64,000 nucleotides of DNA. It comes from Actinomadura luzonensis. GTDB taxonomy: Bacteria > Actinomycetota > Actinomycetes > Streptosporangiales > Streptosporangiaceae. The notes under the pieces are model-generated. The model was given only the letters and a program-made list of their open reading frames with translations. It was not told the origin of the DNA and searched no databases. Positions 26,036 to 34,747 of the stretch are shown here, in pieces; position 1 is the stretch's first letter; each line of letters opens with the position of its first letter. The stretch lies in NCBI RefSeq assembly GCF_022664455.2, contig NZ_JAKRKC020000001.1, positions 2,113,001 to 2,177,000 of the forward strand, read 5' to 3'. Both the position numbers and the translations under genes were made by a program.

Positions 26036-26824
26036 ATGACCACCACCACCACGCAGCTCGACGGCGGGACCGCGGTCCGCCTGGAGACCGTCTCGAAGAC
26101 CTACGGCCACGGCAGGAACGCGCTGCTCGCGCTGGACCAGGTGTCGCTGGAGGTGGGGCCCGGCGAGTTCGTCTGCCTGCTCGGGGCCTCCGGCTGCGGC
26201 AAGAGCACGCTGCTGTCGCTGGTCGCCGGCCTCGACCGGCCGAGCACGGGACAGATCTCCACCAACGGCCACAAGGTCGCGATGATGTTCCAGGACCCGG
26301 CGTTGTTCCCGTGGCTGACCGTCGGGGCCAACGTCGAGCTGGCCTTCCGCGCCGGCGGCGTGCCCAAGGCCGAGCGCAGGGCCAGGGCGGCGGAGTTCCT
26401 GGAGCTGGTGCACCTGGGCGGGTTCGGCGGCAAGCGCCCGCACGAGCTGTCCGGCGGCATGCGCCAGCGGGTGGCGCTGGCCCGCGCGCTCGCCCAGTCG
26501 TCGTCCTCGGAGGGCTCGGCGGTGCTGCTCATGGACGAGCCGTTCGGCGCGCTCGACGCGATGACCCGCGACCTGCTGCACGACGAGCTGGAGCGCATCT
26601 GGCGCGAGCGGTCGCTGTCGGTGTTGTTCGTCACTCACAACGTGCGCGAGGCCGTCCGGCTCGGCGACCGGGTCGTGCTGCTGAGCAGCCGGCCCGGACG
26701 GGTCGTGGAGGAGTTCCCCGTCGAGCTGGCGCGGCCCCGCCGCACCGACTCGGCCGAGGTCGCCACGCTCGCCGCGAGGATCACCGACCGGCTGAAGGAG
26801 GAGGTCGCGCGGCATGGCCGTTGA
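26036..26824 (+). CDS. ABC transporter ATPase, SsuB/TauB family
   Basis: 262 residues. Walker A GASGCGKST at 50-58, Q-loop MMFQDPALFPWLTV, signature LSGGMRQRVALARAL, Walker B VLLMDEPFGALD, and the H-loop VTHNVREAVRLGD are all intact. The start follows GAGGTGAC closely, 6 bases after the receptor stop. The permease gene overlaps its end by 11 bases. Confidence 0.95.
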   Translation: MTTTTTQLDGGTAVRLETVSKTYGHGRNALLALDQVSLEVGPGEFVCLLGASGCGKSTLLSLVAGLDRPSTGQISTNGHKVAMMFQDPALFPWLTVGANVELAFRAGGVPKAERRARAAEFLELVHLGGFGGKRPHELSGGMRQRVALARALAQSSSSEGSAVLLMDEPFGALDAMTRDLLHDELERIWRERSLSVLFVTHNVREAVRLGDRVVLLSSRPGRVVEEFPVELARPRRTDSAEVATLAARITDRLKEEVARHGR

Positions 26825-27671
26825 CACGCAGCACGCCCAGCGGCTCGCCGGGCTGGACGCGCTGGAGCTGGGCGGCGAGCGGCGGGCCGGGTTCGCGGCG
26901 CGGGCGTGGGCGCGCACCTGGCCGATGCTGACGGCGGTCGCGCTGGTGCTGGTGGCCTGGCAGCTCGTCGTGATGAGCGGGCGCTGGCCCGAGTACGTCT
27001 TCGCCGGGCCGGTGGAGACGTTCCAGGCCATGGCCAAGCGGTTCGGCGAGGCCGACTTCTACCGGGCGATCGCCACGACCATGCGGCGGGCGTTCACCGG
27101 GTTCGCGCTCGCGGTGCTGGTCGGGCTGCTGGTCGGCGCGGCGGTGTCGCGGGTGAAGGTGCTGCGGGCGGCGTTCGGGGCGCTCATCACCGGGCTGCAG
27201 ACGATGCCGTCGATCGCCTGGTTCCCGTTCGCGATCCTGCTGTTCGGGCTGACCGAGAGCGCGATCACGTTCGTGGTGATCCTGGGGGCGGCGCCGTCCA
27301 TCGCCAACGGGCTGATCACCGGCGTGGACTACACGCCGCCGCTGCTGCTGCGGGCCGGGCACGTGCTCGGGTTCCGGCGGCTGAGCCTCTACCGGCACGT
27401 CATCCTGCCGGCGTCGCTGCCGTCGTTCCTCGCGGGGCTGAAGCAGGGATGGGCCTTCGCCTGGCGCTCGCTCATGGCGGGCGAGCTGCTGGTGATCATC
27501 GCCTACCAGTCCTCGCTGGGCGAGCAGCTCGCCTACGCCCGCGAGGTGTCGGACTCGCCGGGCCTGATCGGCACCATGATCGTGATCTTGGCCATCGGCA
27601 TCGTCATCGACCTGCTCTTCGAGGCGGCCGACGGCGCGCTGCGCCGCCGCTGGGGTCTCGACCAGGCGTGA
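26814..27671 (+). CDS. ABC transporter permease, SsuC/TauC family
   Basis: 285 residues with six membrane helices. The EAA loop reads RAGHVLGFRRLSLYRHVILPASLPSFLAGLKQGWAFAWRSLMAGELL, typical of binding-protein-dependent permeases. The N-terminal 35 residues are soluble and basic. It overlaps the ATPase gene by 11 bases and its TGA overlaps the ATG of the Rrf2 gene by one base, so the operon is tightly coupled. Confidence 0.94.
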   Translation: MAVDTQHAQRLAGLDALELGGERRAGFAARAWARTWPMLTAVALVLVAWQLVVMSGRWPEYVFAGPVETFQAMAKRFGEADFYRAIATTMRRAFTGFALAVLVGLLVGAAVSRVKVLRAAFGALITGLQTMPSIAWFPFAILLFGLTESAITFVVILGAAPSIANGLITGVDYTPPLLLRAGHVLGFRRLSLYRHVILPASLPSFLAGLKQGWAFAWRSLMAGELLVIIAYQSSLGEQLAYAREVSDSPGLIGTMIVILAIGIVIDLLFEAADGALRRRWGLDQA

Positions 27672-28054
27672 TGCGCGTCTCCGCGAGAACCGACTACGCG
27701 CTGCGGGCGGTCAGCGAGCTGGCCGCCGCACCGCCCGGACCGGTTCCGGCCGAACGCATCGCCGCGGCGCAGAACATCCCGCGGAGGTTCCTCGACAACA
27801 TCCTGCTCCAGCTCCGGCGGGCCGGGCTGATCCACAGCCTGCGCGGCCCCGAGGGCGGCTACTGGCTGGCCCGGCCGCCCGAGGAGATCACGCTGGCCGA
27901 CGTCGTGCTCGTCGTCGAGGGCAAGCCGGAGTACCAGGAACGCGGCGGCTATCCCGGCGTGGCCAAGCCGCTGGCGGAGGTGTGGACGGCCCTGCGCGAG
28001 CACGAGGAGCGCCTGCTCGCCGAGATCACCTTCGCCCAGATCGTCGAGCGCTGA
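27671..28054 (+). CDS. Rrf2-family transcriptional regulator without Fe-S cysteines
   Basis: 127 residues. MRVSARTDYALRAVSELAA, the helix QNIPRRFLDNILLQLRRAGLIHSLRGPEGGYWLARPPEEITLADVV and the wing are the Rrf2 signature. There is no cysteine, so unlike IscR or NsrR it cannot hold an iron-sulfur cluster; CymR-type regulators, which sense sulfur status through cysteine synthase, share this. It is the last gene of the ABC operon, so it probably controls the operon from the dyad at its promoter. Confidence 0.92.
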   Translation: MRVSARTDYALRAVSELAAAPPGPVPAERIAAAQNIPRRFLDNILLQLRRAGLIHSLRGPEGGYWLARPPEEITLADVVLVVEGKPEYQERGGYPGVAKPLAEVWTALREHEERLLAEITFAQIVER

Positions 28055-28059
28055 CCGTC

Positions 28060-28109
28060 CCACCCGGCCCGAACCCACCCGGCCCGAACCCCCCTGCCCG
28101 AACCCACCG
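28060..28109. repeat. Short tandem repeat after the Rrf2 gene
   Basis: A 15-base unit CCACCCGGCCCGAAC occurs at 28060-28074 and 28075-28089, followed by a 14-base variant and part of a fourth unit. It lies between the Rrf2 stop and the Zur-like box, is not translated in any convincing frame, and has no hairpin potential. Confidence 0.6.
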
Positions 28110-28147
28110 TGCGCCGGTCGTCGTTGTGGCATGATGATGCCGACGGA

Positions 28148-28164
28148 ATGACAACGATTTTCAT
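28148..28164. promoter_or_regulatory. Zur-box-like operator before the CooC-like gene
   Basis: ATGACAACGATTTTCAT is a 17-base near-palindrome resembling the actinobacterial Zur box (TGAAAATNATTTTCA). It ends 18 bases before the GTG at 28182, where a repressor would block initiation. Just upstream, CGTTGT and GGCAT-gatg-ATGCC form nested arms with ACAACG inside the box. Zinc control is inferred from the match. Confidence 0.6.
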
Positions 28165-28181
28165 CCTCACCTGGAGCACGC

Positions 28182-29114
28182 GTGAGAGTGGCCTTCGTCG
28201 GCAAGGGCGGCAGCGGCAAGACGACGATGTCGGCGCTGTTCGCCAGACACCTGGCGAGCCAGGGCGCACCGGTGGTCGCCGTGGACGCCGACATCAACCA
28301 GCACCTGGCCCTCGTCCTCGGCCTCGACCGGCAGCCCGAGCCGCTCGGCGCCCACCTCACCGAGATCAAGGACCGCCTGCGCGGCGACAACCCGCGCATC
28401 CCGTCCGCGGCGGCCATGGTCAAGACCACCCCGCCGGGGCGCGGCTCCCGGCTGCTGAGCTTCGACGACCTCGCCGCCGACCCGTACGGGCTGACCACTC
28501 CCGACGGCCTCCGCCTGCTGGCCACCGGCCCCTTCAGCGAGGACGACCTCGGCGTCTCCTGCTACCACTCCAAGGTCGGCGCGGTCGAGCTGCTGCTCAA
28601 CCACCTCGTGGACGGCCCGGGCGAGTACGTCGTCGTGGACATGACCGCCGGCGCCGACTCCTTCGCCTCCGGCCTGTTCACCCGCTTCGACCTGACCTTC
28701 CTCGTCGCCGAGCCCACCCGCCAGGGCGTCAGCGTCTACCGCCAGTACCGCGAGTACGCCGCGAAGTACGACGTGGCCCTCGCCGTGGTCGGCAACAAGG
28801 TGCACGGCCCGTCCGACGTCGCGTTCCTGCGCGAGCAGGCGGGCGGCGACCTGCTCACCTGGATGGAGCACTCCGCCGCCGTGCGCGCGATGGAGCAGGG
28901 CCGCCACTTCACCCTCGACGACCTGGAGCCGGCCAACGCCGACGCGCTCAGCCTGCTGCGCAAGACGCTCGACGAGCGGGAGAAGGACTGGGAGCGCTTC
29001 GGCCGCCAGACGGTCGAGTTCCACCTGCGCAACGCCCTCGCGTGGGCGAACGAGCGCACCGGCCTCGACCTGGCCGGACAGGTCGATCCGGGCTTCGTCT
29101 ATGGCCCGCGATGA
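28182..29114 (+). CDS. CooC/MinD-like P-loop ATPase, possible metal-centre chaperone
   Basis: 310 residues. It begins with the deviant Walker A RVAFVGKGGSGKTTMSALFARHL (KGGSGKTT at 8-15), then VVAVDADINQHLALVLGL (switch I) and VVVDMTAGADSFASGLFTRFDL (switch II/Walker B). CooC proteins load nickel, and relatives act in other metal-insertion systems. No CODH or hydrogenase gene is nearby. The GTG at 28182 follows GGAG. The Zur-like box ahead of it suggests use under zinc limitation. Next on the same strand is a SCO5389-family gene 86 bases away. Confidence 0.85.
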   Translation: MRVAFVGKGGSGKTTMSALFARHLASQGAPVVAVDADINQHLALVLGLDRQPEPLGAHLTEIKDRLRGDNPRIPSAAAMVKTTPPGRGSRLLSFDDLAADPYGLTTPDGLRLLATGPFSEDDLGVSCYHSKVGAVELLLNHLVDGPGEYVVVDMTAGADSFASGLFTRFDLTFLVAEPTRQGVSVYRQYREYAAKYDVALAVVGNKVHGPSDVAFLREQAGGDLLTWMEHSAAVRAMEQGRHFTLDDLEPANADALSLLRKTLDEREKDWERFGRQTVEFHLRNALAWANERTGLDLAGQVDPGFVYGPR

Positions 29115-29199
29115 CCATGACACTGTGCCCGCCAGGTATCTGGAGAGTCACCATTTTTCAACCTAGCGTCATTGATGACCCCTTTCGAGAGGAGAAAGC

Positions 29200-29586
29200 A
29201 TGTCGCTGACCGTTCCGAACGATCTGCTCGACCAGGCCAGGGCCGGTGACGTCGACGACGCCGCCTTCGTCGCGTGCGTGCGCGACTCCCTGCCCTACGC
29301 GTGGTCGCTGATCAGCGAGCTGGTCAAGCAGCGTGAGCACAGCGGGGCCGACTTCGCCGACAACCAGGTGCCGCCGCCGTCCGAGGAGGCCCGCGGCCAG
29401 CTCCTGCGCTGCCTGGCGAGCGACTCGATGCGCGGCGCGCTGGAGCGTCACTTCGGGGTGCGGCTGGCCTTCCAGAACTGCCACCGGGTCGCCGTCTTCG
29501 ACCCGTCGGCGACGGCCGCCCTGGCCGACTTCGTCACCCCGAGGGCACAGATCCTCAACCAGAAACCGGAGCTGGTGGACTGCTGA
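29200..29586 (+). CDS. SCO5389-family conserved actinobacterial protein
   Basis: 128 residues. The sequence (LTVPNDLLDQARAGDVDDAAF, SLPYAWSLISELVKQ, FADNQVPPPSEEARGQLLRCLASDSMRGALERHFGVRLAFQNCHRVAVF) fits what I remember as the SCO5389 family, whose function is unknown. ATG 29200 has a strong GAGGAG ahead. A palindrome GTCATTGATGAC lies at 29168-29179 in its promoter. It follows the CooC-like gene. The last 32 bases overlap the convergent LLM gene. Confidence 0.85.
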   Translation: MSLTVPNDLLDQARAGDVDDAAFVACVRDSLPYAWSLISELVKQREHSGADFADNQVPPPSEEARGQLLRCLASDSMRGALERHFGVRLAFQNCHRVAVFDPSATAALADFVTPRAQILNQKPELVDC

Positions 29587-30604
29587 GGTCCCCGTCCGGC
29601 GGGCCGGCCCTGCCCGGCCCGCCGGCGCTCCGCACCAGGGGCAGCACCTCCGCGCCGAGCCGCCGGACGTTCTCCAGCGCGCGCCGGTGCCCGCCGCCGC
29701 CCTCGACCAGCAGGATGACGTGCCCGATCCCGGTGCGCTCCGCGGTGCGCAGGATCGTCGCGGCGCAGTGCGCGGGCGAGCCGACCGGGTGGATGCGGGT
29801 GAGCAGGTCCACGTAGTCGCCGACGTCGCGCGACGGACGCGGCCGGCCGTCCACCGGCCGGTAGCCCGCGAGCCCGGGCCCGAGCCAGCGCGGCATCGCC
29901 TCCTTCAGCTCGCGCACCGCCTCGGCGGTGGTGTCGGCGACGTGCCCGACGGCCGCCGCCACGTGCCCTACCGCGCGCCCGCCGCCCGCCCGGTAGGCGG
30001 CGACCGCGGCCGCCTTCTCCTCGTCGCCGACGTGCAGGCCGAGCAGCATCGGCAGGTCGCGCGCGGCGGCCAGCGCGACGGTGCCCGGCGACGTGCAGGC
30101 CACCACGGGCCGCAGCGGCGCGCGCGGCACCACGCGGACCTCGCGGAAGCGGAAGAACTCGCCCTCGGCGGCCACCCGCTCCGCCGAGAGCGCGGCCAGC
30201 AGCAGGTCCAGCGACTCGGGGAAGCCGCGCTCGTAGCGCTCCAGGCCGGTGCCGAACACCTCCAGGTCCACCCATGGGCCGCCCCGCCCCACGCCGAGCG
30301 TGAACCGCCTGCCGGACAGGTGGTGCAGCATCGCCGCCTGCTCGGCCAGCGCCACCGGGTGCTGCGTGGACAGCACGCTCACCGCCGTGCCGAGCCCGAT
30401 GCGCGTGGTGCGGCCCGCGGCGACCGCCATCAGCGTGGTCGCCGACGGGCAGACGCCGTAGGACATGAAGTGGTGCTCGGCCACCCACGCGTCGTCGAAC
30501 CCCGCCCGCTCGGCCGCCACGACCAGCTCCACCGTGTCGGCCAGCACCCGCCCGGCCTCCTGGCCGGGGAACTGCGCCGCGACGAGAAACACGCCTATCC
30601 GCAC
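29555..30604 (-). CDS. LLM-class flavin-dependent oxidoreductase (luciferase-like)
   Basis: 349 residues of the bacterial luciferase-like fold. AAERAGFDDAWVAEHHFMSYGVCPSATTLMAVAAGRTTRIGLGTAVSVLSTQHPVALAEQAAMLHHLSGRRFTLGVGRG carries the usual barrel motifs; F420 or FMN is the likely cofactor. GTG 30604 is the start. Its 3' end overlaps the SCO5389-family gene by 32 bases. The substrate is unknown. Confidence 0.88.
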   Translation of the reverse strand: MRIGVFLVAAQFPGQEAGRVLADTVELVVAAERAGFDDAWVAEHHFMSYGVCPSATTLMAVAAGRTTRIGLGTAVSVLSTQHPVALAEQAAMLHHLSGRRFTLGVGRGGPWVDLEVFGTGLERYERGFPESLDLLLAALSAERVAAEGEFFRFREVRVVPRAPLRPVVACTSPGTVALAAARDLPMLLGLHVGDEEKAAAVAAYRAGGGRAVGHVAAAVGHVADTTAEAVRELKEAMPRWLGPGLAGYRPVDGRPRPSRDVGDYVDLLTRIHPVGSPAHCAATILRTAERTGIGHVILLVEGGGGHRRALENVRRLGAEVLPLVRSAGGPGRAGPPDGDLSSPPAPVSG

Positions 30605-30683
30605 CCGACCGATGATGGCCGATCGGCCGGGACCGCCGCAGGTCGAGGGCGCTTTGTCGGTATTCGGGCCGACCGGGGCGTGG

Positions 30684-31355
30684 CTAGCCGAAGAGCGCGG
30701 CCTGGCCCTCGCCCGCCAGCGGGTCGCGGTGCAGCTTGAGGTGCCGCCAGCGCGGCAGGTCGTCGAGGTAGGACCAGGACAGCCGGTGGTGGGCGGTGGG
30801 GCCGAGCCGGGCCAGGGCCTCCTGGTGCAGGGGCGAGGGGTAGCCGGCGTTGTCGGCGAAGCCGTACTCGTCGCAGCCGAGCGTCGCCATGTAGGCGTCG
30901 CGCCGCACCTTGGCCAGCACCGACGCCGCCGCCACCGACACGCTGGCGGCGTCCCCCTTGACCTCCAGCCGCACCGGCCAGGGGGCGCCGATGTAGTCGT
31001 GCTTGCCGTCCAGGATCACCGCGTCGGGGCGGACCGGCAGCGCCTCCAGCGCGCGGCGGGCGGCCCGGCGCAGCGCCTCGGTCATGCCGAGCGCGTCGAT
31101 CTCCTCGTGCGTGGCCTCGCCGAAGGCGGCGCCCGCCGCCCACGCGGCCAGCTCGGCGGCGAGCGGGCCGCGCCGGGCCGGGGTGAGCTGCTTGGAGTCG
31201 GTCAGGCCGGCCGGGGGCGCGGACAGGTCGGTGACGACCGCGCAGACGGTGACGGGGCCCGCCCAGGCGCCCCGGCCGACCTCGTCGACGCCGGCGACCG
31301 TGCGGACGCTCGGCTGGGCGAGCAAGAGCTGCTCGATCTCGTACGTCGGCGCCAT
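30684..31355 (-). CDS. rnhB: Ribonuclease HII
   Basis: 223 residues. [16 protein letters not shown] carries the first two catalytic acids (Asp24, Glu25); [22 protein letters not shown] and [11 protein letters not shown] complete the DEDD centre. It removes RNA from RNA-DNA hybrids and single misinserted ribonucleotides. It is a housekeeping gene standing alone here, not in the usual rplS-lepB-rnhB run, though that cluster may be elsewhere. Confidence 0.96.
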   Translation of the reverse strand: MAPTYEIEQLLLAQPSVRTVAGVDEVGRGAWAGPVTVCAVVTDLSAPPAGLTDSKQLTPARRGPLAAELAAWAAGAAFGEATHEEIDALGMTEALRRAARRALEALPVRPDAVILDGKHDYIGAPWPVRLEVKGDAASVSVAAASVLAKVRRDAYMATLGCDEYGFADNAGYPSPLHQEALARLGPTAHHRLSWSYLDDLPRWRHLKLHRDPLAGEGQAALFG

Positions 31356-31392
31356 GACAGCAGACGCTACCGCCTCCCCCGGTGCCGCGGGA

Positions 31393-32424
31393 TCACTCCC
31401 CGAGCGGGCTGCCGAGGTGGCTGTCGAAGGACCCGTCCAGAGGGACGCCGTCGAGAGGGACGCCGTCGAGGGGGACGCCGTCGAGCGGCCGCCGCTCGGC
31501 CGCCCGCACCGGCTCCAGGTCGGCGGCGAGGTAGCGGGCGGCCACGTGGACGGCCCGCAGCGTCACCGACACCGACGGCCGGTGCACGCTGGAGCCGCGG
31601 GCGACGGCGTGCACGTCCCGGCCGACGGGGTTGCCCGGGATGGGCCGCACGGCCAGCCCGCGCACGCCCGCGGCCAGCGCCAGCGCGGGCACGGCCGCGA
31701 TGCCGATGCCCTTGGCGACCAGCGACAGGATGGTGCCGAGGCCCTCGAACTCCCACGGCGTGGGCCGGGTGCCGCCGACGTCCACCAGCAGCCGGTCCAC
31801 GGCCAGGCGTGACGGCTCGCCGTCGGGCGTCGCCATCCACGCCTCGTCGCGCAGCTCCCGCAGGTCGACCGGGACGAGCGGGTCGGCCAGGCGGTGCTTG
31901 CGCGGCACCACCAGCACCAGCGGGTCGCGCAGCAGCGGGAAGACGCGCAGGCTCTCGCTGTCGCGGACGCGCCCGTACCAGTCGTCCACCAGGGCGATGT
32001 CCACCTCGCCCGACTGCACCTCGCGCATGCCGCGACCGGAGCGGGCCTGGCCGAGCCGCAGTGTGAGGCCGGTGTGCCGGCGCAGCGAGCGGGCCAGCGC
32101 GGGCGCGAAGGCCACCGCCGCCGTCGGGAACGCGGTCACCGTGACCCGTCCCGACGGGGTGCCGGCGTGCGCCGACAGGTCGGACTCGGCCTCCTCCACC
32201 ATGGACAGGATGCGCTCGGCGTGCGCGACCAGGCGGCGGCCCGCGTCGGTGAGCTCGGCGCTGCGCGCGGTGCGGTCGATGAGCGCGGTGCCGGCCTCCC
32301 GTTCGAGCGCCTGGAGCTGCTGCGAGACGGCCGACGGGCTGTAGCCGAGCGAGGCGGCGGCGCCCGCGATGCTGCCCCGGCGAGCGAACTCGCAAATCAG
32401 GACCAATCGCCGCAATTCAAGCAT
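31393..32424 (-). CDS. LysR-family regulator with PLDGV repeat tail
   Basis: 343 residues. The winged helix is at 3-62 ([39 protein letters not shown]), the effector domain begins near 92 ([19 protein letters not shown]). The C-terminus ends in four PLDG(V/S) pentapeptides encoded by a 15-base tandem repeat, which lengthens it by about 20 residues over normal. It is divergent from an aminotransferase gene across 79 bases, the likely target. The start is ATG 32424. Confidence 0.92.
   Translation of the reverse strand: MLELRRLVLICEFARRGSIAGAAASLGYSPSAVSQQLQALEREAGTALIDRTARSAELTDAGRRLVAHAERILSMVEEAESDLSAHAGTPSGRVTVTAFPTAAVAFAPALARSLRRHTGLTLRLGQARSGRGMREVQSGEVDIALVDDWYGRVRDSESLRVFPLLRDPLVLVVPRKHRLADPLVPVDLRELRDEAWMATPDGEPSRLAVDRLLVDVGGTRPTPWEFEGLGTILSLVAKGIGIAAVPALALAAGVRGLAVRPIPGNPVGRDVHAVARGSSVHRPSVSVTLRAVHVAARYLAADLEPVRAAERRPLDGVPLDGVPLDGVPLDGSFDSHLGSPLGE
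31429..31488. repeat. 15-base minisatellite inside the LysR gene
   Basis: GACGCCGTCGAGNGG occurs at 31444-31458, 31459-31473 and 31474-31488, with a degenerate copy just before. It encodes the PLDGV tail and keeps the frame in every copy number, so unit gain or loss would not break the protein. Confidence 0.75.
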
Positions 32425-32503
32425 CGGACTTCCTTACGCCTACCCACGAAAAGCCTCGCTTGTGCTGATGCCTTCATCCAACCACGCTGGGAACGTGACA
32501 AGC

Positions 32504-33751
32504 ATGACGGTTACCTTGTCCGCCACTTTGGCGGCCAACGAGGACATCGAACGAAGACGACGCGCCGGGGAACGCGTGCTTCATCTCGCCTTCGGCGAGG
32601 CCGGGCTGCCCGTCCACCCGGCGCTCCGCGACAGGCTGGCAGCCGCCTCCGGACGCAACGGCTACGGGCCGGTCGCGGGCGCGGAGGCGTTGCGGGAGTC
32701 GGCGGCGGGCTACTGGAGCCGGCGCGGCCTCCCCACCGATCCCGAGACGGTGGTCTGCGGGCCGGGCAGCAAGTCGCTGCTCTACGGCCTGCTGCTGGCG
32801 CTCGGCGGCGACATCGTGCTGCCCATGCCGAGCTGGGTGAGCTACGCGGCGCAGGCCGACCTCGTCGGATCCCGCCCCCTCCTGGTGCCCGCACCACCAG
32901 GAGAGGGCGGCGCGCCCGACCCGGACCTGGTGGCCGAGGCCGTGCGCGCGGCCCGGGCGGCGGGCAGGACGGTCAGCTCCGTGCTGGTGACGCTGCCGGA
33001 CAACCCGACAGGACGGCTGGCCCCGCCCGAGGTCGTCGCCCGCCTGGTGGCGGTCGCCAGGGAGCTGGACCTGACGATCATCTCGGACGAGATCTACCGC
33101 GACGTGGTCCACGACCCGGCCCTGCCGTACACCTCGCCCGCCGACCTCGCGCCCGAGCGCACGGTCGTCACCACCGGCCTCAGCAAGAGCCTCGCCCTCG
33201 GCGGCTGGCGGATCGGCGTGGCCCGGCTGCCCGCCGGGGCGCACGAGCTGCGCAGGAAGCTGCTGGCGGTGGCGAGCGAGATCTGGTCGGCGCCCGCCGC
33301 CCCCGTGCAGGAGGCCGCGGCCTACGCCTTCGGCGAGCCGGAGGAGCTGGTGGAGCGCGTCGCGCTCAGCCGGCGGCTGCACGGCGCGGTCGCGCGGGCG
33401 GTCCACCGGAGCTTCACCGCCGCGGGGGCGCTGACGCCGGAGCCGCAGGGCGGCTTCTACCTCTATCCGGACCTCGGCCACCTCGGCCGCGGCGGCTCGG
33501 CCGAGATCACCAAGCTGCTGCTGGAGGAGCACGGCATCGGCGTCCTGCCCGGGCACGCCTTCGGCGACGACCCGGCGGCGGCCCGCGTGCGCGTGGCCGT
33601 CAGCCTGCTCTACGGCACCACCCCCGAGCAGCGCCTGACCGCGCTGACCAGCGAGGACCCGCTCCGGCTGCCGTGGATCGCGGACAGCCTCGACCACCTC
33701 GCCCGCGGCCTGGACGGGCTCGCCGGCGGCCGCCTCCGGCAGCCCGGGTGA
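32504..33751 (+). CDS. Class I/II PLP-dependent aminotransferase
   Basis: 415 residues. Visible are PDNPTG at 165-170, SDEIYRD with Asp195 and Tyr198, the PLP lysine Lys228 in TTGLSKSLALGG, and Arg236 in GWRIGV. It belongs to the aspartate aminotransferase fold type I. ATG 32504 is chosen; residues further upstream read as non-coding. The divergent LysR is the likely regulator. The amino-acid substrate is not evident. Confidence 0.9.
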   Translation: MTVTLSATLAANEDIERRRRAGERVLHLAFGEAGLPVHPALRDRLAAASGRNGYGPVAGAEALRESAAGYWSRRGLPTDPETVVCGPGSKSLLYGLLLALGGDIVLPMPSWVSYAAQADLVGSRPLLVPAPPGEGGAPDPDLVAEAVRAARAAGRTVSSVLVTLPDNPTGRLAPPEVVARLVAVARELDLTIISDEIYRDVVHDPALPYTSPADLAPERTVVTTGLSKSLALGGWRIGVARLPAGAHELRRKLLAVASEIWSAPAAPVQEAAAYAFGEPEELVERVALSRRLHGAVARAVHRSFTAAGALTPEPQGGFYLYPDLGHLGRGGSAEITKLLLEEHGIGVLPGHAFGDDPAAARVRVAVSLLYGTTPEQRLTALTSEDPLRLPWIADSLDHLARGLDGLAGGRLRQPG

Positions 33752-33932
33752 ACCCCGCCCGGCCGCCGTCCCGACGGGATGTCACGGTTAGGCGAATCTT
33801 TTCCCAAGGGGAGGTTGACCGTCCCCCAAAAGGGGCCTTTGACCTGCGAGAACACCCTGCCGGCCGAACCCCCTAAAAGATCTTCCCGCCGGCCTGGTCA
33901 CATGCACCCATCGCACCCCCCATCATGTGCAC

Positions 33933-34577
33933 ATGCCCGCTCTTGTCACCTTGTCCGGGCGCCTCGTGCGCCTGGAGCCTCTCAGCCTCGCGGCGGTCGA
34001 TGACCTGGTCGCCGCGGCGAGTGAAGACCGTGCCACGTACGCCTTCACTCGGGTCCCGAACGGTCGGGACGAGATGGTCTCCTATGTGGAGGCCGCCATG
34101 GCTGAGCAGGCGGAGGGCCGTTCGATGCCCTTCGCCATCCGGTGGCTGAACACCGACCGCGTGGTCGGTGCCACCCGTCTCATGCACCTGGAGTACTGGC
34201 AGGGCCCCATGCCCTGGCCTCCGGGCACGCGCGGCGCGGTGGGCGACATCCCGTCCGTGGCGGACATCGGTTACACCTGGCTGGGCGCGAGCGCCCAGGG
34301 CACGGGAGTCAACCGGGAGAGCAAGTTCCTCATGCTCTCGCACGCCTTCGAGACCTGGGACGTCCATCGCATCACGTTGAAGGCAGACGTACGCAACACC
34401 AAGTCCCGGGCCGCCATCGAGGCCCTCGGCGCACACTTCGACGGGGTGCGGCGAGCGGACAGCCGAGGCGCCGACAACACGGTCCGAGATACCGCGTTCT
34501 ACTCGATCCTGAACTGCGAATGGCCGCTCGTGCGTGAGCGCCTGATCGCACGGATGGGACTGTTCGAGGCAGCCTGA
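33933..34577 (+). CDS. GNAT-family N-acetyltransferase, RimJ/RimL-like
   Basis: About 214 residues. GRLVRLEPLSLAAVDDLVAAASE opens the fold; IGYTWLGASAQGTGVNRESKFLMLSHAFETWDVHRITLKADVRNTKSRAAIEALGAHFDGVRR is the acetyl-CoA binding and substrate region of RimJ/RimL-like enzymes. The gene is less extreme in codon use than its neighbours. ATG 33933 or the in-frame GTG 33927 may start it; no ribosome site is seen, and a perfect 12-base palindrome CATGTGCACATG covers the start. A strong terminator follows. Confidence 0.9.
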   Translation: MPALVTLSGRLVRLEPLSLAAVDDLVAAASEDRATYAFTRVPNGRDEMVSYVEAAMAEQAEGRSMPFAIRWLNTDRVVGATRLMHLEYWQGPMPWPPGTRGAVGDIPSVADIGYTWLGASAQGTGVNRESKFLMLSHAFETWDVHRITLKADVRNTKSRAAIEALGAHFDGVRRADSRGADNTVRDTAFYSILNCEWPLVRERLIARMGLFEAA

Positions 34578-34591
34578 GTCCCCGTTCACCA

Positions 34592-34627
34592 CGGCCCCGC
34601 CCTCCTTCGGGCGGGGCCGGTATTTTT
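34592..34627 (+). terminator. Rho-independent terminator after the GNAT gene
   Basis: CGGCCCCGCCC at 34592-34602 pairs perfectly with 34609-34619 across a 6-base loop and is followed by TATTTTT. This is the cleanest intrinsic terminator of the window. Confidence 0.9.
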
Positions 34628-34747
34628 CCCGGTCTGTCCCGGCTCTGTCTGACCGCATGCTCAACACCCGATCTGGATCTAGGTGACGAGCGAGCATGGA
34701 TCTATCATTTGGTCACAAAACGTTCCATTGGCTGGGAGACAGACGGC

